A stretch of 48,473 nucleotides of DNA from an uncultured Clostridia bacterium (GCA_944372335.1 CALVYQ010000010.1:1-48473); one strand, 5' to 3'. Positions 31,092-40,052 are shown, counted from the first letter of the stretch. The notes: generated by a model not told the origin, from the sequence alone. Made by a program: numbers and translations.

Positions 31092-32525
31092 TTATAAAAT
31101 ATTTTTTAAAGTTATTGTTTTTGTCTTGGTCACATGGTCAAAGGTACTCATAACGCCCTCTGTTCCGATACCTGAATTTTTATAGCCACCAAATGGAATT
31201 TCAAAGCTTCTATGGAAACTTGCACCATTTATAACAGCTCCACCTGCCTGCATCTTGCTGGCAATATAAAAGGCCTTTTTCATATCACGGGTGAAAACGC
31301 AACTTCCTAAGCCATAACTTGACGAGTTTGCTATCTCAATCGCATCTTCCATATCTTCGCACGGAATTATGCTGACAACAGGAGCAAAAATCTCATCGTC
31401 CTTTGCAACATCTGCTGTCTTTGGAATGTCGGTGATTATTGTCGGCTCAAAGAAAGCTCCCTCATGTTTTCCACCATAGATTATTCTTCCACCCTGTGCT
31501 ACAACATTTTCTACTTGCCTTACCACCTTTTCACAGGCTGATTTTGTCACAAGCACACCAATTTCACTTTTCTTATCCATTGGATTTGCTATAACAAGTT
31601 TAGATAGGCGAGCTTTTAATTTGTCTTCAAACTCTTTTAACACACTTCTTTCAACAATGAAGCGTTTACTTGCACAGCATACCTGTCCGGTGTTATACAT
31701 TCTGCCCCAGACCGTCTCTTCGACAGCAAGGTCAATATCTGCATCATCAAGCACAATAAAGGCATCATTTCCACCAAGCTCCAACGCTACGTGTGCCAGA
31801 TGCTCAGCACCATTAAGATAGGTAATTTTACCCACTTTCGTCGAGCCGGTAAAGGTTATGCCGTGCACGTCTTTGTTTGATGTTAAGGCATTGCCAACCT
31901 TATCCCCCTCTCCTGTCAAAACTTGCACAACGCCTTTAGGAAGCCCGGCATCGTGCATAAGTTTTACAAGCTTTATAAGCACGCTTGGATTTTGATGTGG
32001 AGGCTTCACTATCACAGTATTGCCCGCAAGTATTGCTGGGGCTACCTTTTGGTCAAATAAATCGCAAGGAAAGTTGAAAGGTATGATAGCAACCATAACA
32101 CCCAAAGGTTCTCTCACAGTAAACTGCAAAGTTCTCTCCTGCCCTGCCTCTGTTCCCGCTGGAATAACATTGCCATAAAGATGTTTAGCCTTCTCCATAA
32201 AGGCAGGAAAGGCGATGAAAATATTATCTATTTCGCCATACGCCTGAGTGATCGGCTTGCCTGTTTCCTTACAAAGCGTCTTTGCTAAATCATCACGATT
32301 AAGCTTTACAAGTTCCAAAAATTTATTTAAAATCTCCACCTTTTGATGAACAGGCACTTTTGCCCAACTTTCGCCCGCCTTTTTGGCATATTCGACAGCT
32401 CGGTCGGCATCCTTCTTTGTGCAGTTTGGCACTTTGTCTATAACCTTTTCTGTGTAAGGGTTGACAATATTCATCGTTGACTTATCACTTGCATCAACAA
32501 ACTTTCCGTTTATAATACACTGCAT
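31092..32525 (-). CDS. NAD(P)-dependent aldehyde dehydrogenase
   Basis: A 477-residue member of the aldehyde dehydrogenase superfamily (non-phosphorylating type). It has the N-terminal Rossmann part with IIPFNFPCDLFDQKVAPAIL, GITFTGSTKVG (cofactor loop), the catalytic Glu in VALELGGNDAFIV and the catalytic Cys in NTGQVCCASKRF. The C-terminal ring is FGGYKNSGIGTEG. It is closest in pattern to lactaldehyde, glyceraldehyde-3-phosphate or succinate-semialdehyde dehydrogenases; the substrate cannot be fixed from sequence alone. The FIST-domain gene lies 12 bp upstream with a strong promoter, so the two form an operon. It has a good AAGGAGG ribosome site. Confidence 0.93.
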   Translation of the reverse strand: MQCIINGKFVDASDKSTMNIVNPYTEKVIDKVPNCTKKDADRAVEYAKKAGESWAKVPVHQKVEILNKFLELVKLNRDDLAKTLCKETGKPITQAYGEIDNIFIAFPAFMEKAKHLYGNVIPAGTEAGQERTLQFTVREPLGVMVAIIPFNFPCDLFDQKVAPAILAGNTVIVKPPHQNPSVLIKLVKLMHDAGLPKGVVQVLTGEGDKVGNALTSNKDVHGITFTGSTKVGKITYLNGAEHLAHVALELGGNDAFIVLDDADIDLAVEETVWGRMYNTGQVCCASKRFIVERSVLKEFEDKLKARLSKLVIANPMDKKSEIGVLVTKSACEKVVRQVENVVAQGGRIIYGGKHEGAFFEPTIITDIPKTADVAKDDEIFAPVVSIIPCEDMEDAIEIANSSSYGLGSCVFTRDMKKAFYIASKMQAGGAVINGASFHRSFEIPFGGYKNSGIGTEGVMSTFDHVTKTKTITLKNIL

Positions 32526-32537
32526 ATAAGCCTCCTT

Positions 32538-33707
32538 TTACTTTGTGATTGCTGTAAATGAAAGCATAAGTCCGCCTGTGGTGTTTCTGCCGTCATCTAC
32601 ATAGCCATACTCGCCAAAGGTAAATTCCATAATGAATGGCACGCCGTTTGTGTTTTTCTTAATCTCTTCATATACCTCATTGATTCTATCACCGATTCCC
32701 GCACGTCTTCCGCCACAGTGAACGAGATGATAGCATACTGCTGGCTTTGTTAGCTTAGCGTTCAATTTTCTAAGAGTTTCGCCGACAGAAGAGATAAGTT
32801 CATCAACGGTCGCTTCCATACGAATAACAGTTGTGCCTGTTGATAGATTCGCACCAATATTCATCGAATAATCATCGTTTGCAAACATAGGGTGACGAAT
32901 GGCAACTAAGTCACCAAGCCTATCTTTAACTCCAAGTGGGCTTGTGATTGTGGCAGAAAGAAGTTTGTCGCCCATAAGTTCGCTAGGCTTCATATTTCTC
33001 CACTTTGCATACTTCTTAACCGCAGGCACTCCATCAATCGTGACAAGTTGTCTTGTTCCTTCCACCTTTGTTATTATGCCCATATCGCCTGTTTCTCTGT
33101 ATGCTCCTGTAAACTCATTGACAAAGCCATTTTTCATATAAATTAAGGCAACAGCAACGCCCTCATTTGTAACTTTGTTGTCAAGATATAAACTCCAATT
33201 GCCTGAAATTGTGTTGTCAGCAGTTGAGCCTCCAAAGAGAGGAACTCTTCCTATAACACGATTAGCCCCTTTCAAGAAAAATTCCTCTTCTGTTGGGCTA
33301 GCTGTCATATACATAAGGTCAGGTTCATCATTAAACGGCATCTTCGTCATAGCACGTGCGTGCTTTGTTGCACTTTCGCCGGCATCACGTGCACTTTGAT
33401 AAGCCTTTCTGTCTGCAAAGCCAACTCCAACAATCATGTTAGGGTCGCATAGCACCAGAATGCCAACAAATGGCTTATCTCCGCCTATGTAGCCCTGAGG
33501 CATAATGACACCTGTAAAACTTGTGTTGCCGATGATTGGGCAATCATAGATTTCTTTTAAGCCTCGAATGACATCTTTAATCTTGTAGTCGCAACTCATG
33601 TAAGCAAAAACTAATTTAGCATTGGCATTTTTGCCAGCCATTCTGCCCGCCTCTAAGCCTGCAAGGTAGGCATTTTTATTTGTACTGTATCCGGTTAACG
33701 CTTTCAT
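32538..33707 (-). CDS. Stand-alone FIST N/C sensory protein
   Basis: A 389-residue soluble protein containing only the FIST N-terminal (about 25-215) and FIST C-terminal (about 220-380) domains, with no kinase, cyclase or receiver attached. Markers are KLVFAYMSCDYKIKDV, CPIIGNTSFTGVIMPQGY, VIGRVPLFGGSTADN and GVPFIMEFTFGEYG with a terminal GLMLSFTAI. FIST domains are proposed to bind small ligands, perhaps amino acids, in signal transduction. Here the operon partner is an aldehyde dehydrogenase, so the ligand may relate to the aldehyde substrate. GGAGG precedes the ATG. Confidence 0.88.
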   Translation of the reverse strand: MKALTGYSTNKNAYLAGLEAGRMAGKNANAKLVFAYMSCDYKIKDVIRGLKEIYDCPIIGNTSFTGVIMPQGYIGGDKPFVGILVLCDPNMIVGVGFADRKAYQSARDAGESATKHARAMTKMPFNDEPDLMYMTASPTEEEFFLKGANRVIGRVPLFGGSTADNTISGNWSLYLDNKVTNEGVAVALIYMKNGFVNEFTGAYRETGDMGIITKVEGTRQLVTIDGVPAVKKYAKWRNMKPSELMGDKLLSATITSPLGVKDRLGDLVAIRHPMFANDDYSMNIGANLSTGTTVIRMEATVDELISSVGETLRKLNAKLTKPAVCYHLVHCGGRRAGIGDRINEVYEEIKKNTNGVPFIMEFTFGEYGYVDDGRNTTGGLMLSFTAITK

Positions 33708-33733
33708 ATTTCCTCCTTTTCAACCCTACATTT

Positions 33734-33762
33734 ATTATAAAATTTTTAGCAAAAATTGTCAT
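33734..33762 (-). promoter_or_regulatory. Promoter of the FIST-aldehyde dehydrogenase operon
   Basis: Minus strand ATGACA (33762-33757), 17-bp spacer, TATAAT (33739-33734), 26 bp upstream of the FIST start. Confidence 0.75.
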
Positions 33763-33873
33763 GCGTTTTGATATAATTTTTTTATTATTTTTTAATAAGT
33801 CTTAAAAAAAGATAAATTCAACTTTTAATTAAATCTTATAAACATATAAAAAACACTAAAAAATCAAATATTT

Positions 33874-33907
33874 TATAAAAAAAAGTGAATAAAAATTCAC
33901 TTTTTTT
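33874..33907 (-). terminator. Terminator of the lipoprotein/YjdF-like operon
   Basis: Minus-strand stem of about 12 bp, AAAAAAAGTGAA with TTCACTTTTTTT, and a short loop, then T-rich DNA. The hairpin includes the stop codon of the upstream membrane gene (33897-33899). Confidence 0.8.
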
Positions 33908-34697
33908 CAATTTTTTCATCATTATTTATCATTTCTCTAGTTTCTTGTTGCTTTTCGACTTTATCGATAACATCATCTTCCACACTAGATAACATTAATC
34001 TATCTTCCGTGGCTAAATCTTTGCGAATAAAGACAAATTCTTTTTCTATATAGTTCATACCTAATGAGCATTTTGATAATTTTCCAATAAGAAAATGTAT
34101 AACAAAGATAACCCCTCCGCACAAGTTACAAAACATGTCAATCATTGAATCAACAACAAGTGGAGCATCATAGCCAGGAATAATATCTCCTTGCGCTGTC
34201 TGCCCTAAGAACATATCGCTAAATCTCTCTATAAGCTCCCAAAAATATTCAATTGTCAATGTGAACATAAAGGCAAAAAGTGCCACCGTCCAAACATTAA
34301 GTTTTTTATAATTACATATCCTTGATAAAAAGAAGAGCGAAAAAAGAGCAAAAACATATCCTGCAAGTACATGTATCACATTGTCATAGCCCGGCAATAA
34401 TTTATATACATTTAACACTGTTCCTATTCCGCCCAAAAGCACATATAATTCATATATTAGGAAAACGAAATTTGAAAAACGATATTTAAATACTAGCTCG
34501 ATAAGAAACAACAGTGCAATTGGAATTAGAATGACAAAGCATGAAAATACCCTATTATTCGGGTCGCCGACAACTGCATAATAAATCCCAAGCGCCAAGG
34601 TGCCAAAAAACATAACTCCCATCAGCACAAGATTAATAATTCTAAAAATTTTGTTGCCCCTTGACAGCTCGTTAAATTTTATACATCTTCTTTTCAT
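33897..34697 (-). CDS. DUF2238/YjdF-like integral membrane protein
   Basis: A 266-residue protein with about seven hydrophobic segments between 18 and 205 and a charged cytoplasmic tail (about 210-266). Charged residues inside the membrane part follow the YjdF/DUF2238 pattern: YDNVIHVLAGYVFAL, TLTIEYFWELIERF, and APLVVDSMIDMFCNLCGGVIF. Those conserved His, Glu and Asp are intramembrane or near it. Function is unknown in the family. It follows the lipoprotein gene by 15 bp and ends in a terminator that covers its stop codon. Family assignment is from the residue pattern only. Confidence 0.6.
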   Translation of the reverse strand: MKRRCIKFNELSRGNKIFRIINLVLMGVMFFGTLALGIYYAVVGDPNNRVFSCFVILIPIALLFLIELVFKYRFSNFVFLIYELYVLLGGIGTVLNVYKLLPGYDNVIHVLAGYVFALFSLFFLSRICNYKKLNVWTVALFAFMFTLTIEYFWELIERFSDMFLGQTAQGDIIPGYDAPLVVDSMIDMFCNLCGGVIFVIHFLIGKLSKCSLGMNYIEKEFVFIRKDLATEDRLMLSSVEDDVIDKVEKQQETREMINNDEKIEKK

Positions 34698-34712
34698 TTA
34701 TGTCCTTTATTT

Positions 34713-35621
34713 TTAAAAAGTTTCTATATATCCGTTTGTATATGTGAAAGTTACAGTTCCATCAGCAGAAATTGTAGCTAAGATTTGGTCACGAACATTA
34801 TTTTGAGTATAGTCAATCACAAAAGTATCGTCATTATCACGCTTATACATTCTGTAAACACCCTCTCTTAAAGTGCCATTATCTTTAAACTGAAGTTCAA
34901 ACTCTGTGTGATTTCTTTCTCTTTCCATTTCCACTTCTGTCTCGCTGACTATGTCACCGTTCTTAACTATTGTGTACTCATATTCAATTTCATCATTTTC
35001 TACGCTTTGTTCAACAACGATATAATTTTCTCTATTAGTTCTTGAACGAGTTGTAAATTCTATGGAAGCTTCTTCTTCGTTTCCTTCCTGCTCAAACTCA
35101 CGCTCTCCATGCACCTCATATTCCGCATCACCAAACACTAAAACGCCGTCAAGAGTGGAAGAAACTTCAAGCTCTAATTCTCCGTCATCAATTTTCTCTT
35201 CGGTTTCTTTATTTATTTCATTGTAATACATCTTATAAACAACGGTCTCACCCGTTACGCTTGGAACAGATATAGTCATGCAAAGGTTATATCTTCCATA
35301 ATATTCGGTATCTTCAACCGGCGTGCTTTCAACTTTTTGATTTAAGCCTTCACCAATTAGCATTCCATTGAACATTTCAAGATAATTTTTAACGCCTTGA
35401 ACATCGTCATCAGTAAAGTGACTAGGTCTTGATGTTGCCTCTTGTGAACTAACAGATGCATCTAAATCGTCAAGATACATCACAGACGAAACAGCACTCA
35501 TCGCATAGACATCTTTTGCAACTACATCAACATCACCACTCTTTCCGCCACACCCAGCAAGCCCAAGTCCTAATGGCAAGCACAGTGCACCCACAGCTAG
35601 TGTTGTTAAAATTTTTTTCAT
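34713..35621 (-). CDS. Secreted lipoprotein of unknown function
   Basis: A 302-residue protein with a type II signal peptide: MKKILTTLAVGALCLPLGLG and lipobox LAGC (lipidated Cys at about residue 24). It is exported and anchored in the outer leaflet. The mature part is rich in acidic and beta-type residues (VEDTEYYGRYNLCMTI, YKMYYNEINKETEEKIDD) with repeated E/T/V strands, suggesting a beta-barrel or beta-sandwich fold of a solute-binding-like or stress lipoprotein, but I recognise no family. The start at ATG 35621 follows AAGGAGG. It is co-transcribed with the YjdF-like gene. Confidence 0.75.
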   Translation of the reverse strand: MKKILTTLAVGALCLPLGLGLAGCGGKSGDVDVVAKDVYAMSAVSSVMYLDDLDASVSSQEATSRPSHFTDDDVQGVKNYLEMFNGMLIGEGLNQKVESTPVEDTEYYGRYNLCMTISVPSVTGETVVYKMYYNEINKETEEKIDDGELELEVSSTLDGVLVFGDAEYEVHGEREFEQEGNEEEASIEFTTRSRTNRENYIVVEQSVENDEIEYEYTIVKNGDIVSETEVEMERERNHTEFELQFKDNGTLREGVYRMYKRDNDDTFVIDYTQNNVRDQILATISADGTVTFTYTNGYIETF

Positions 35622-35644
35622 ATTTACCTCCTTTCCTTGCAAGC

Positions 35645-35674
35645 ATTATCGCATAAAGGTTTCATTTATGTCAA
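35645..35674 (-). promoter_or_regulatory. Promoter of the lipoprotein operon
   Basis: Minus strand TTGACA (35674-35669, exact), 18-bp spacer, GATAAT (35650-35645). The 35675-35856 stretch between here and the tyrS terminator is AT-rich with no gene or clear structure. Confidence 0.75.
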
Positions 35675-35856
35675 TCAAAAAAATTGTTTTTATTAAAAAT
35701 CAATAATTAGTTTAAAAAATTTTAATATTTTTTGAATTTTTATTATTTTTTTACTATTTTTTTTATTTTAACATTGTATTTTATTTTTTAGTGATAAAAA
35801 ATACTAAACTATTTATCGACAAAAAATTTATATCTCATAGAATATTTTAAATTTGA

Positions 35857-35890
35857 ATAAAAAGCCTATCAAAAATTAATAGGCTTTTAT
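35857..35890 (-). terminator. Intrinsic terminator of tyrS
   Basis: Minus-strand stem AAAAGCCTAT (35888-35879) with ATAGGCTTTT (35869-35860), 9-base loop, followed by a T-rich stretch, 65 bases after the tyrS stop. Confidence 0.75.
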
Positions 35891-35954
35891 GATGATTTAT
35901 TGTTAATAATTAGTTAAAATAATTCAAATATATTTAACTAAGGCTAAGTTAAAT

Positions 35955-37199
35955 TTATTTTTTTAATTCAACTTTCATAAAGTTTTTCTTGCCTTTTTTG
36001 AGTAAGCATATACCATCTTTAAAGTCTTTTTCTTCAACAAGATAGCTAAAATCTTTCACAATTTCACCGTTTACAGAAATGGCACCTTGCTGGCACATTC
36101 TTCTACCTTCCGATTTCGATGGCACAAGCTTTGAATCAAACAAAAGGTCATTTAAAAGGATAGGTGTGCTTTCAAGAATATATGTTGGAGCATTATCTAA
36201 GCTGCCCTCTCCGCTGAACAATGCCCTTGATGCTTCCTCGGCAATCTTAGCGTCCTCTTCGCCACGAACAAACTTTGTAAGTTCGTAAGCAAGACGTTTT
36301 TTTGCATTCACAATATCCTTTTTTACCATACTTCTAATTTCAGACATTGGGATATCAGTAAAGAGTGCAAACATCATTTCTACACAAGCATCAGGAGTTT
36401 GATAGATGCCCTGATAAAAATCGTAAGCAGAAATCTTGTCCTTATCTATCCAAATAGCGCCCTTTTCAGTTTTGCCCATCTTCTTACCTTCTGGCGTCAA
36501 GAGAAGAGGATTGGTCGCTCCAACAATGTCAATGTTTGTGCCTTTCTCATAGTTTAATTTTCTTGCAAGTTCCACACCAGCAACTATATTCCCCCATTGG
36601 TCAGCACCACCCCATTCAAGCACGCAGTTATGAGTTTTATTTAGATGTATGAAGTCATACGCTTGCATCGGCATATAGCCAAGTTCGAATAGAGTAAGTC
36701 CTCCTTCCTTTATGCGATTGGCATATATTTCATTTGCCAACATTTTATTAACATTAAAATGCCTGCCGATATCACGCATGAAATCAATATAACTAAGATT
36801 TTCGAACCAATCTTTATTATTGACAATCTCTGCCTTATTTTCTCCCTCAAAATCAAGAAAGACTTTTAAAGAATTTTTGATTTTAGATATATTGTCATCA
36901 ATCGTCTCTTTATCCAGCACCTTCCTCATTTCACTTCGTCCCGTTGGGTCGCCGATAGAAGCTGTTGCTCCGCCCATAAGAAGCACCACTTTGTGACCAG
37001 CCTGTTGAAATCTACGCATTATACAATATGGCACGCAGTGACCTATATGCAAACTTGATGCCGTTGGATCAGTTCCTTCATAAAGAGCGATAGGTTTGCC
37101 ACTTTCTAGTAGTTTTTTAAGTGCCTCTTCATCGGTACATTGATATAGAAGCCCACGCTCTTTCAATGTGTTGTATAAATTTGTATCAACTTTTTTCAT
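35955..37199 (-). CDS. tyrS: Tyrosyl-tRNA synthetase
   Basis: A 414-residue class I synthetase (TyrRS-type) charging tRNA-Tyr. Motifs are PTASSLHIGHCVP (HIGH) near residue 45, VLEWGGADQWGNIVAG (substrate pocket) and KKMGKTEKGAIW (KMSKS). The C-terminal S4-like RNA-binding domain is SEGRRMCQQGAISVNGEIV. The start is ATG 37199 with AGGAG; a further in-frame ATG at 37235 would run into the GNAT gene, whose stop is at 37208-37210. No T-box leader is present upstream, where the GNAT gene lies instead. A regulatory leader would have to sit before the GNAT gene, and that gap is only 36 bp. Confidence 0.97.
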   Translation of the reverse strand: MKKVDTNLYNTLKERGLLYQCTDEEALKKLLESGKPIALYEGTDPTASSLHIGHCVPYCIMRRFQQAGHKVVLLMGGATASIGDPTGRSEMRKVLDKETIDDNISKIKNSLKVFLDFEGENKAEIVNNKDWFENLSYIDFMRDIGRHFNVNKMLANEIYANRIKEGGLTLFELGYMPMQAYDFIHLNKTHNCVLEWGGADQWGNIVAGVELARKLNYEKGTNIDIVGATNPLLLTPEGKKMGKTEKGAIWIDKDKISAYDFYQGIYQTPDACVEMMFALFTDIPMSEIRSMVKKDIVNAKKRLAYELTKFVRGEEDAKIAEEASRALFSGEGSLDNAPTYILESTPILLNDLLFDSKLVPSKSEGRRMCQQGAISVNGEIVKDFSYLVEEKDFKDGICLLKKGKKNFMKVELKK

Positions 37200-37207
37200 A
37201 TTTTCTC

Positions 37208-37717
37208 CTATAAATTTATCCAATACCTTCGGCACAACGCACCAGTAACCTTGCTTACTGCAGTTCTTTCAAATTTTCCGCCATTCTTTTCAATATTTTT
37301 TGCGCTTGCAATATTTTCGTCTCTGCAAGTTATCAAAACCTTTTTCATTCCTATTTTTTTACATTCTTCAAGTGAAAATTTTAAAATTATATCTCCGTAC
37401 CCCTTTCTTCTTTCGCTCGGTCTTATTCCAAGTCCAATATTTCCACCAGTCAGAATATTGGTTTCGGTCAACTCTTTTCTTATAATTGCCATACCAACAA
37501 GTTTGCTATCTGTTTTTCGAATTAGAAGATATTGATTTATATTTGGTTCATTTTCTTTCTTCAATTCTAAATTTCTATAAAAATCTTGATAGTTTTTAAA
37601 ATTTTCTAAATTTTTTGTGCCTTTAATTACAAAATCGGTTTGCAAAAATTCATTTCTATAATCCATAACTATTTTTTCATCATATAAAGTAACCGGTCTA
37701 AAAATAAACTCTTGCAT
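37208..37717 (-). CDS. GNAT-family N-acetyltransferase
   Basis: A 169-residue acetyltransferase with the acetyl-CoA loop GLGIRPSERRKGYGDIILKF (Q/RxxGxG/A type) and the C-terminal NIASAKNIEKNGGKFE, typical of amino-acid or protein N-acetyltransferases of the RimL-like branch. The acceptor is unknown. It lies directly before tyrS (8-bp gap) and may share its mRNA. The start ATG has AGGAGT upstream. Confidence 0.9.
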   Translation of the reverse strand: MQEFIFRPVTLYDEKIVMDYRNEFLQTDFVIKGTKNLENFKNYQDFYRNLELKKENEPNINQYLLIRKTDSKLVGMAIIRKELTETNILTGGNIGLGIRPSERRKGYGDIILKFSLEECKKIGMKKVLITCRDENIASAKNIEKNGGKFERTAVSKVTGALCRRYWINL

Positions 37718-37753
37718 ATCGACTCCTGCTATTTTTTGATAAATAGTGATTTT

Positions 37754-38725
37754 TTATTTCTTACTTAAAGCTACAGCAACAGCAAGTGAAACGGTTGCTC
37801 CAACCATAGGATTGTTGCCCATACCGATAAAACCCATCATAGCAACGTGCGCTGGAACTGAAGAACTGCCAGCAAATTGAGCGTCACTGTGCATTCTGCC
37901 GATAGTGTCAGTCATTCCATAACTTGCTGGGCCACAACGCATATTGTCTGGGTGCAATGTTCTACCTGTTCCACCGCCAGAGGCAACTGAAAAATATTTT
38001 TTACCATTTTCCACACACCATTTTTTGTATGTGCCGGCAACAGGGTGTTGAAAACGAAGAGGATTTGTAGAATTTCCTGTTATTGAAACATCAACTCCTT
38101 CATATTGCATAATAGCCACGCCCTCAGAAACATCATAAGCACCATAAATTTTAACATCACCTCTCTCTCCACTTGAAAATTTCTTTTCGCCTAGAATTTT
38201 GAGAGATTGGCTTTCTCTATCAAAAATTGTGTTGACATAAGTAAAGCCATTTACACGAGCAATAATGTATGCTGCGTCCTTTCCAAGTCCGTTTAAGATG
38301 ACTTTAAGTGGAGTTTTTCTAATCTTATTTGCTGTGCGAGCAATTCCCATAGCGCCCTCTGCCGCAGCAAAGCTTTCATGTCCTGCTAAAAAGCAAAAAC
38401 ATTTTGTGTTTTCATCAAGAAGTCTTGATGCCAAATTGCCGTGTCCCAAGCCTATCTTTCTTTCATCAGCGACTGAGCCGATTGTGCAATATGCCTGCAA
38501 GCCCTCGCCAATTTTTTCTGCTGATTCGCAAGCGTCCTTGCAGTTAGATTTAAGAGCAATCGCCGTGCCAAGTGCGTAAGCCTCAACAGCATTATCAAAG
38601 CAAATTGGCTGAATCTCACGAACAATTTTTTCTACATCGATACCGTTTTTTAAGCAATAATTTTTAATATCTTCAATATCTTTAAAATTATATTTCTTTA
38701 AAGTTTCCACCGCTCTATTCATCAC
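37754..38725 (-). CDS. GGGtGRT protein
   Basis: A 323-residue protein containing the name-giving motif SGGGTGRTLHPDNMRCGP near residue 245 and a C-terminal MGNNPMVGATVSLAVAVAL. The GGGtGRT family is found in anaerobic clostridia and is nearly always beside an IscU/NifU-like gene; its biochemical function is unknown. Its ATG overlaps the stop of the IscU-like gene by 4 bases (ATGA). The sequence is rich in Gly, His and Cys, which fits a metal- or cofactor-handling role. Confidence 0.88.
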   Translation of the reverse strand: MMNRAVETLKKYNFKDIEDIKNYCLKNGIDVEKIVREIQPICFDNAVEAYALGTAIALKSNCKDACESAEKIGEGLQAYCTIGSVADERKIGLGHGNLASRLLDENTKCFCFLAGHESFAAAEGAMGIARTANKIRKTPLKVILNGLGKDAAYIIARVNGFTYVNTIFDRESQSLKILGEKKFSSGERGDVKIYGAYDVSEGVAIMQYEGVDVSITGNSTNPLRFQHPVAGTYKKWCVENGKKYFSVASGGGTGRTLHPDNMRCGPASYGMTDTIGRMHSDAQFAGSSSVPAHVAMMGFIGMGNNPMVGATVSLAVAVALSKK

Positions 38726-39396
38726 ACACCTCTTGGATTGACAAATTTCTTGCCTTCATTAAAGCGTCCATAGGTTTTAATCGACTTTTCCATTGCCTGT
38801 TTGCAAGTTAAATTTTCTTCGCTTTGCAAATTTTTAAGAAGCAAGCCAAGATTTACATATTCATAACCTATCACCTCATCGTTTTCATCTAGTGCCATTT
38901 TAGTGATATAGCCTTCGGTCAAATTCAAATATCTAACGCCCGTTTTTTCAGTGGAAAAGATTGTGCCAACCTGGCTTGTCTTATACTTTCCTAAATCTTC
39001 CATTGAAGCTCCTATCTCCAAGCCTCCAAGCGAAAAAGCAGATTGGCTTCTTCCATAGACAAGTTGCAAGAAAAGATTTTTCATAGCATCATTGATGGCA
39101 TCACAAACAAGATCCGTGTTCAACGCCTCCAAAAGCGTTTTTCCAATAAGAATTTCGCCTGCCATTGCCGCTGAATGTGTCATGCCACTGCAACCGATAG
39201 TTTCAACAAGCGCCTCTTTGATTATGCCGTTTTTTACATTCAAAGTAAGTTTGCAACAGCCCTGTTGTGGAGCGCACATTCCGCAACCGTGCGAAAATCC
39301 AGAAATCTCTGTGATTTCCTTTGTTTGGTTCCATTTCCCCTCTTGTGGAATTGGAGATGGGCCATAGCCTTTCATATTTTTTACACAGTTATCCAT
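38722..39396 (-). CDS. IscU/NifU-like Fe-S cluster scaffold protein
   Basis: A 224-residue protein. Its first part has HGCGMCAPQQGCCKLTL and a Cys-Gly block around residues 75-85 (ETIGCSGMTHSAAMAGEIL), related to IscU/NifU-N scaffold folds. The rest is a lineage-specific extension with YKTSQVGTIFSTEKTGVRYL. The pairing with the GGGtGRT gene (4-base overlap) matches the clostridial iron-sulfur scaffold/GGGtGRT locus. The cluster type it carries is unknown. It is preceded by its own promoter and AAGGAG. Confidence 0.85.
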   Translation of the reverse strand: MDNCVKNMKGYGPSPIPQEGKWNQTKEITEISGFSHGCGMCAPQQGCCKLTLNVKNGIIKEALVETIGCSGMTHSAAMAGEILIGKTLLEALNTDLVCDAINDAMKNLFLQLVYGRSQSAFSLGGLEIGASMEDLGKYKTSQVGTIFSTEKTGVRYLNLTEGYITKMALDENDEVIGYEYVNLGLLLKNLQSEENLTCKQAMEKSIKTYGRFNEGKKFVNPRGV

Positions 39397-39419
39397 TTTT
39401 TCTCCTTTTTACCATACCT

Positions 39420-39448
39420 ATTTTATCAAATCTAATATAATTTTCCAA
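39420..39448 (-). promoter_or_regulatory. Promoter of the IscU-like/GGGtGRT operon
   Basis: Minus strand TTGGAA (39448-39443), 17-bp spacer, TAAAAT (39425-39420), 23 bp upstream of the start codon. Confidence 0.6.
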
Positions 39449-39466
39449 ATAAAACGTCGAAATTTT

Positions 39467-39991
39467 TTATTTTTTTGATAGATAGGTGAGCATTGTGTTG
39501 CCATAACGCTTTTCGTCATAGATAACAAATGGAGAATAATCAAAGGTATCCTTTTTATCGTGTTCGCACACAATTATGCCATCATCTTCAAGTAAGTTGT
39601 ATAGTTTTGGCACAACTTTTTCATACAATCCACTTTTATACGGCGGGTCCAATATGATTAAATCAAATTTTTCCTTGCATTTGTCAAGATAGATAAGAGC
39701 ATCGCATCTGATTACCTTTGCAGTAACTTCCAATGCCTTTAAATTGTCCTTCGTCATTTTAACACTTCTTGAGTCTTTATCGACAAAGATAACTTCACTT
39801 GCCCCTCGGCTCAACGCCTCAATTCCAAGTGCTCCTGTACCACAAAAAAGGTCAAGCACTTTACTCTCTGGAAGAAAGAATTGTAGTTTTGTAAAAAGTG
39901 CCTGCCTAACCTTATCCGTTGTCGGACGGATATGCTCAAACTTATTTTCAATCAGCTTTCTGCCTTTAAATTTACCTGAATCTACTCTCAT
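39467..39991 (-). CDS. rsmD: 16S rRNA guanine-N2 methyltransferase RsmD
   Basis: A 174-residue SAM-dependent methyltransferase acting on G966 of 16S rRNA. Motifs are KFKGRKL, RPTTDKVRQALF, the SAM loop LDLFCGTGALGIEALSRGA and the catalytic DPPY in LIILDPPYKSG. It is slightly short but complete. In many bacteria coaD follows rsmD; here the coaD gene is 3.5 kb away and on the other strand. The mRNA appears leaderless: an extended -10 ends six bases before the ATG and no ribosome site is present. Confidence 0.95.
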   Translation of the reverse strand: MRVDSGKFKGRKLIENKFEHIRPTTDKVRQALFTKLQFFLPESKVLDLFCGTGALGIEALSRGASEVIFVDKDSRSVKMTKDNLKALEVTAKVIRCDALIYLDKCKEKFDLIILDPPYKSGLYEKVVPKLYNLLEDDGIIVCEHDKKDTFDYSPFVIYDEKRYGNTMLTYLSKK

Positions 39992-39997
39992 AGATTT

Positions 39998-40006
39998 ATT
40001 ATAGCA
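39998..40006 (-). promoter_or_regulatory. Extended -10 promoter giving a leaderless rsmD mRNA
   Basis: Minus strand TGCTATAAT (40006-39998). The -10 box ends 6 bases before the rsmD ATG, so the start of transcription and translation should coincide. Confidence 0.5.
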
Positions 40007-40052
40007 AATTTATAGACAATACGCAAAATGTAGTAAAAAAATTTATAATGTT

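Noticed and set aside
37200-37753. A T-box or tRNA-sensing leader before tyrS
   Set aside because: The GNAT gene occupies the upstream DNA and only 36 bp separate it from the next gene; no specifier hairpin or T-box sequence is visible.
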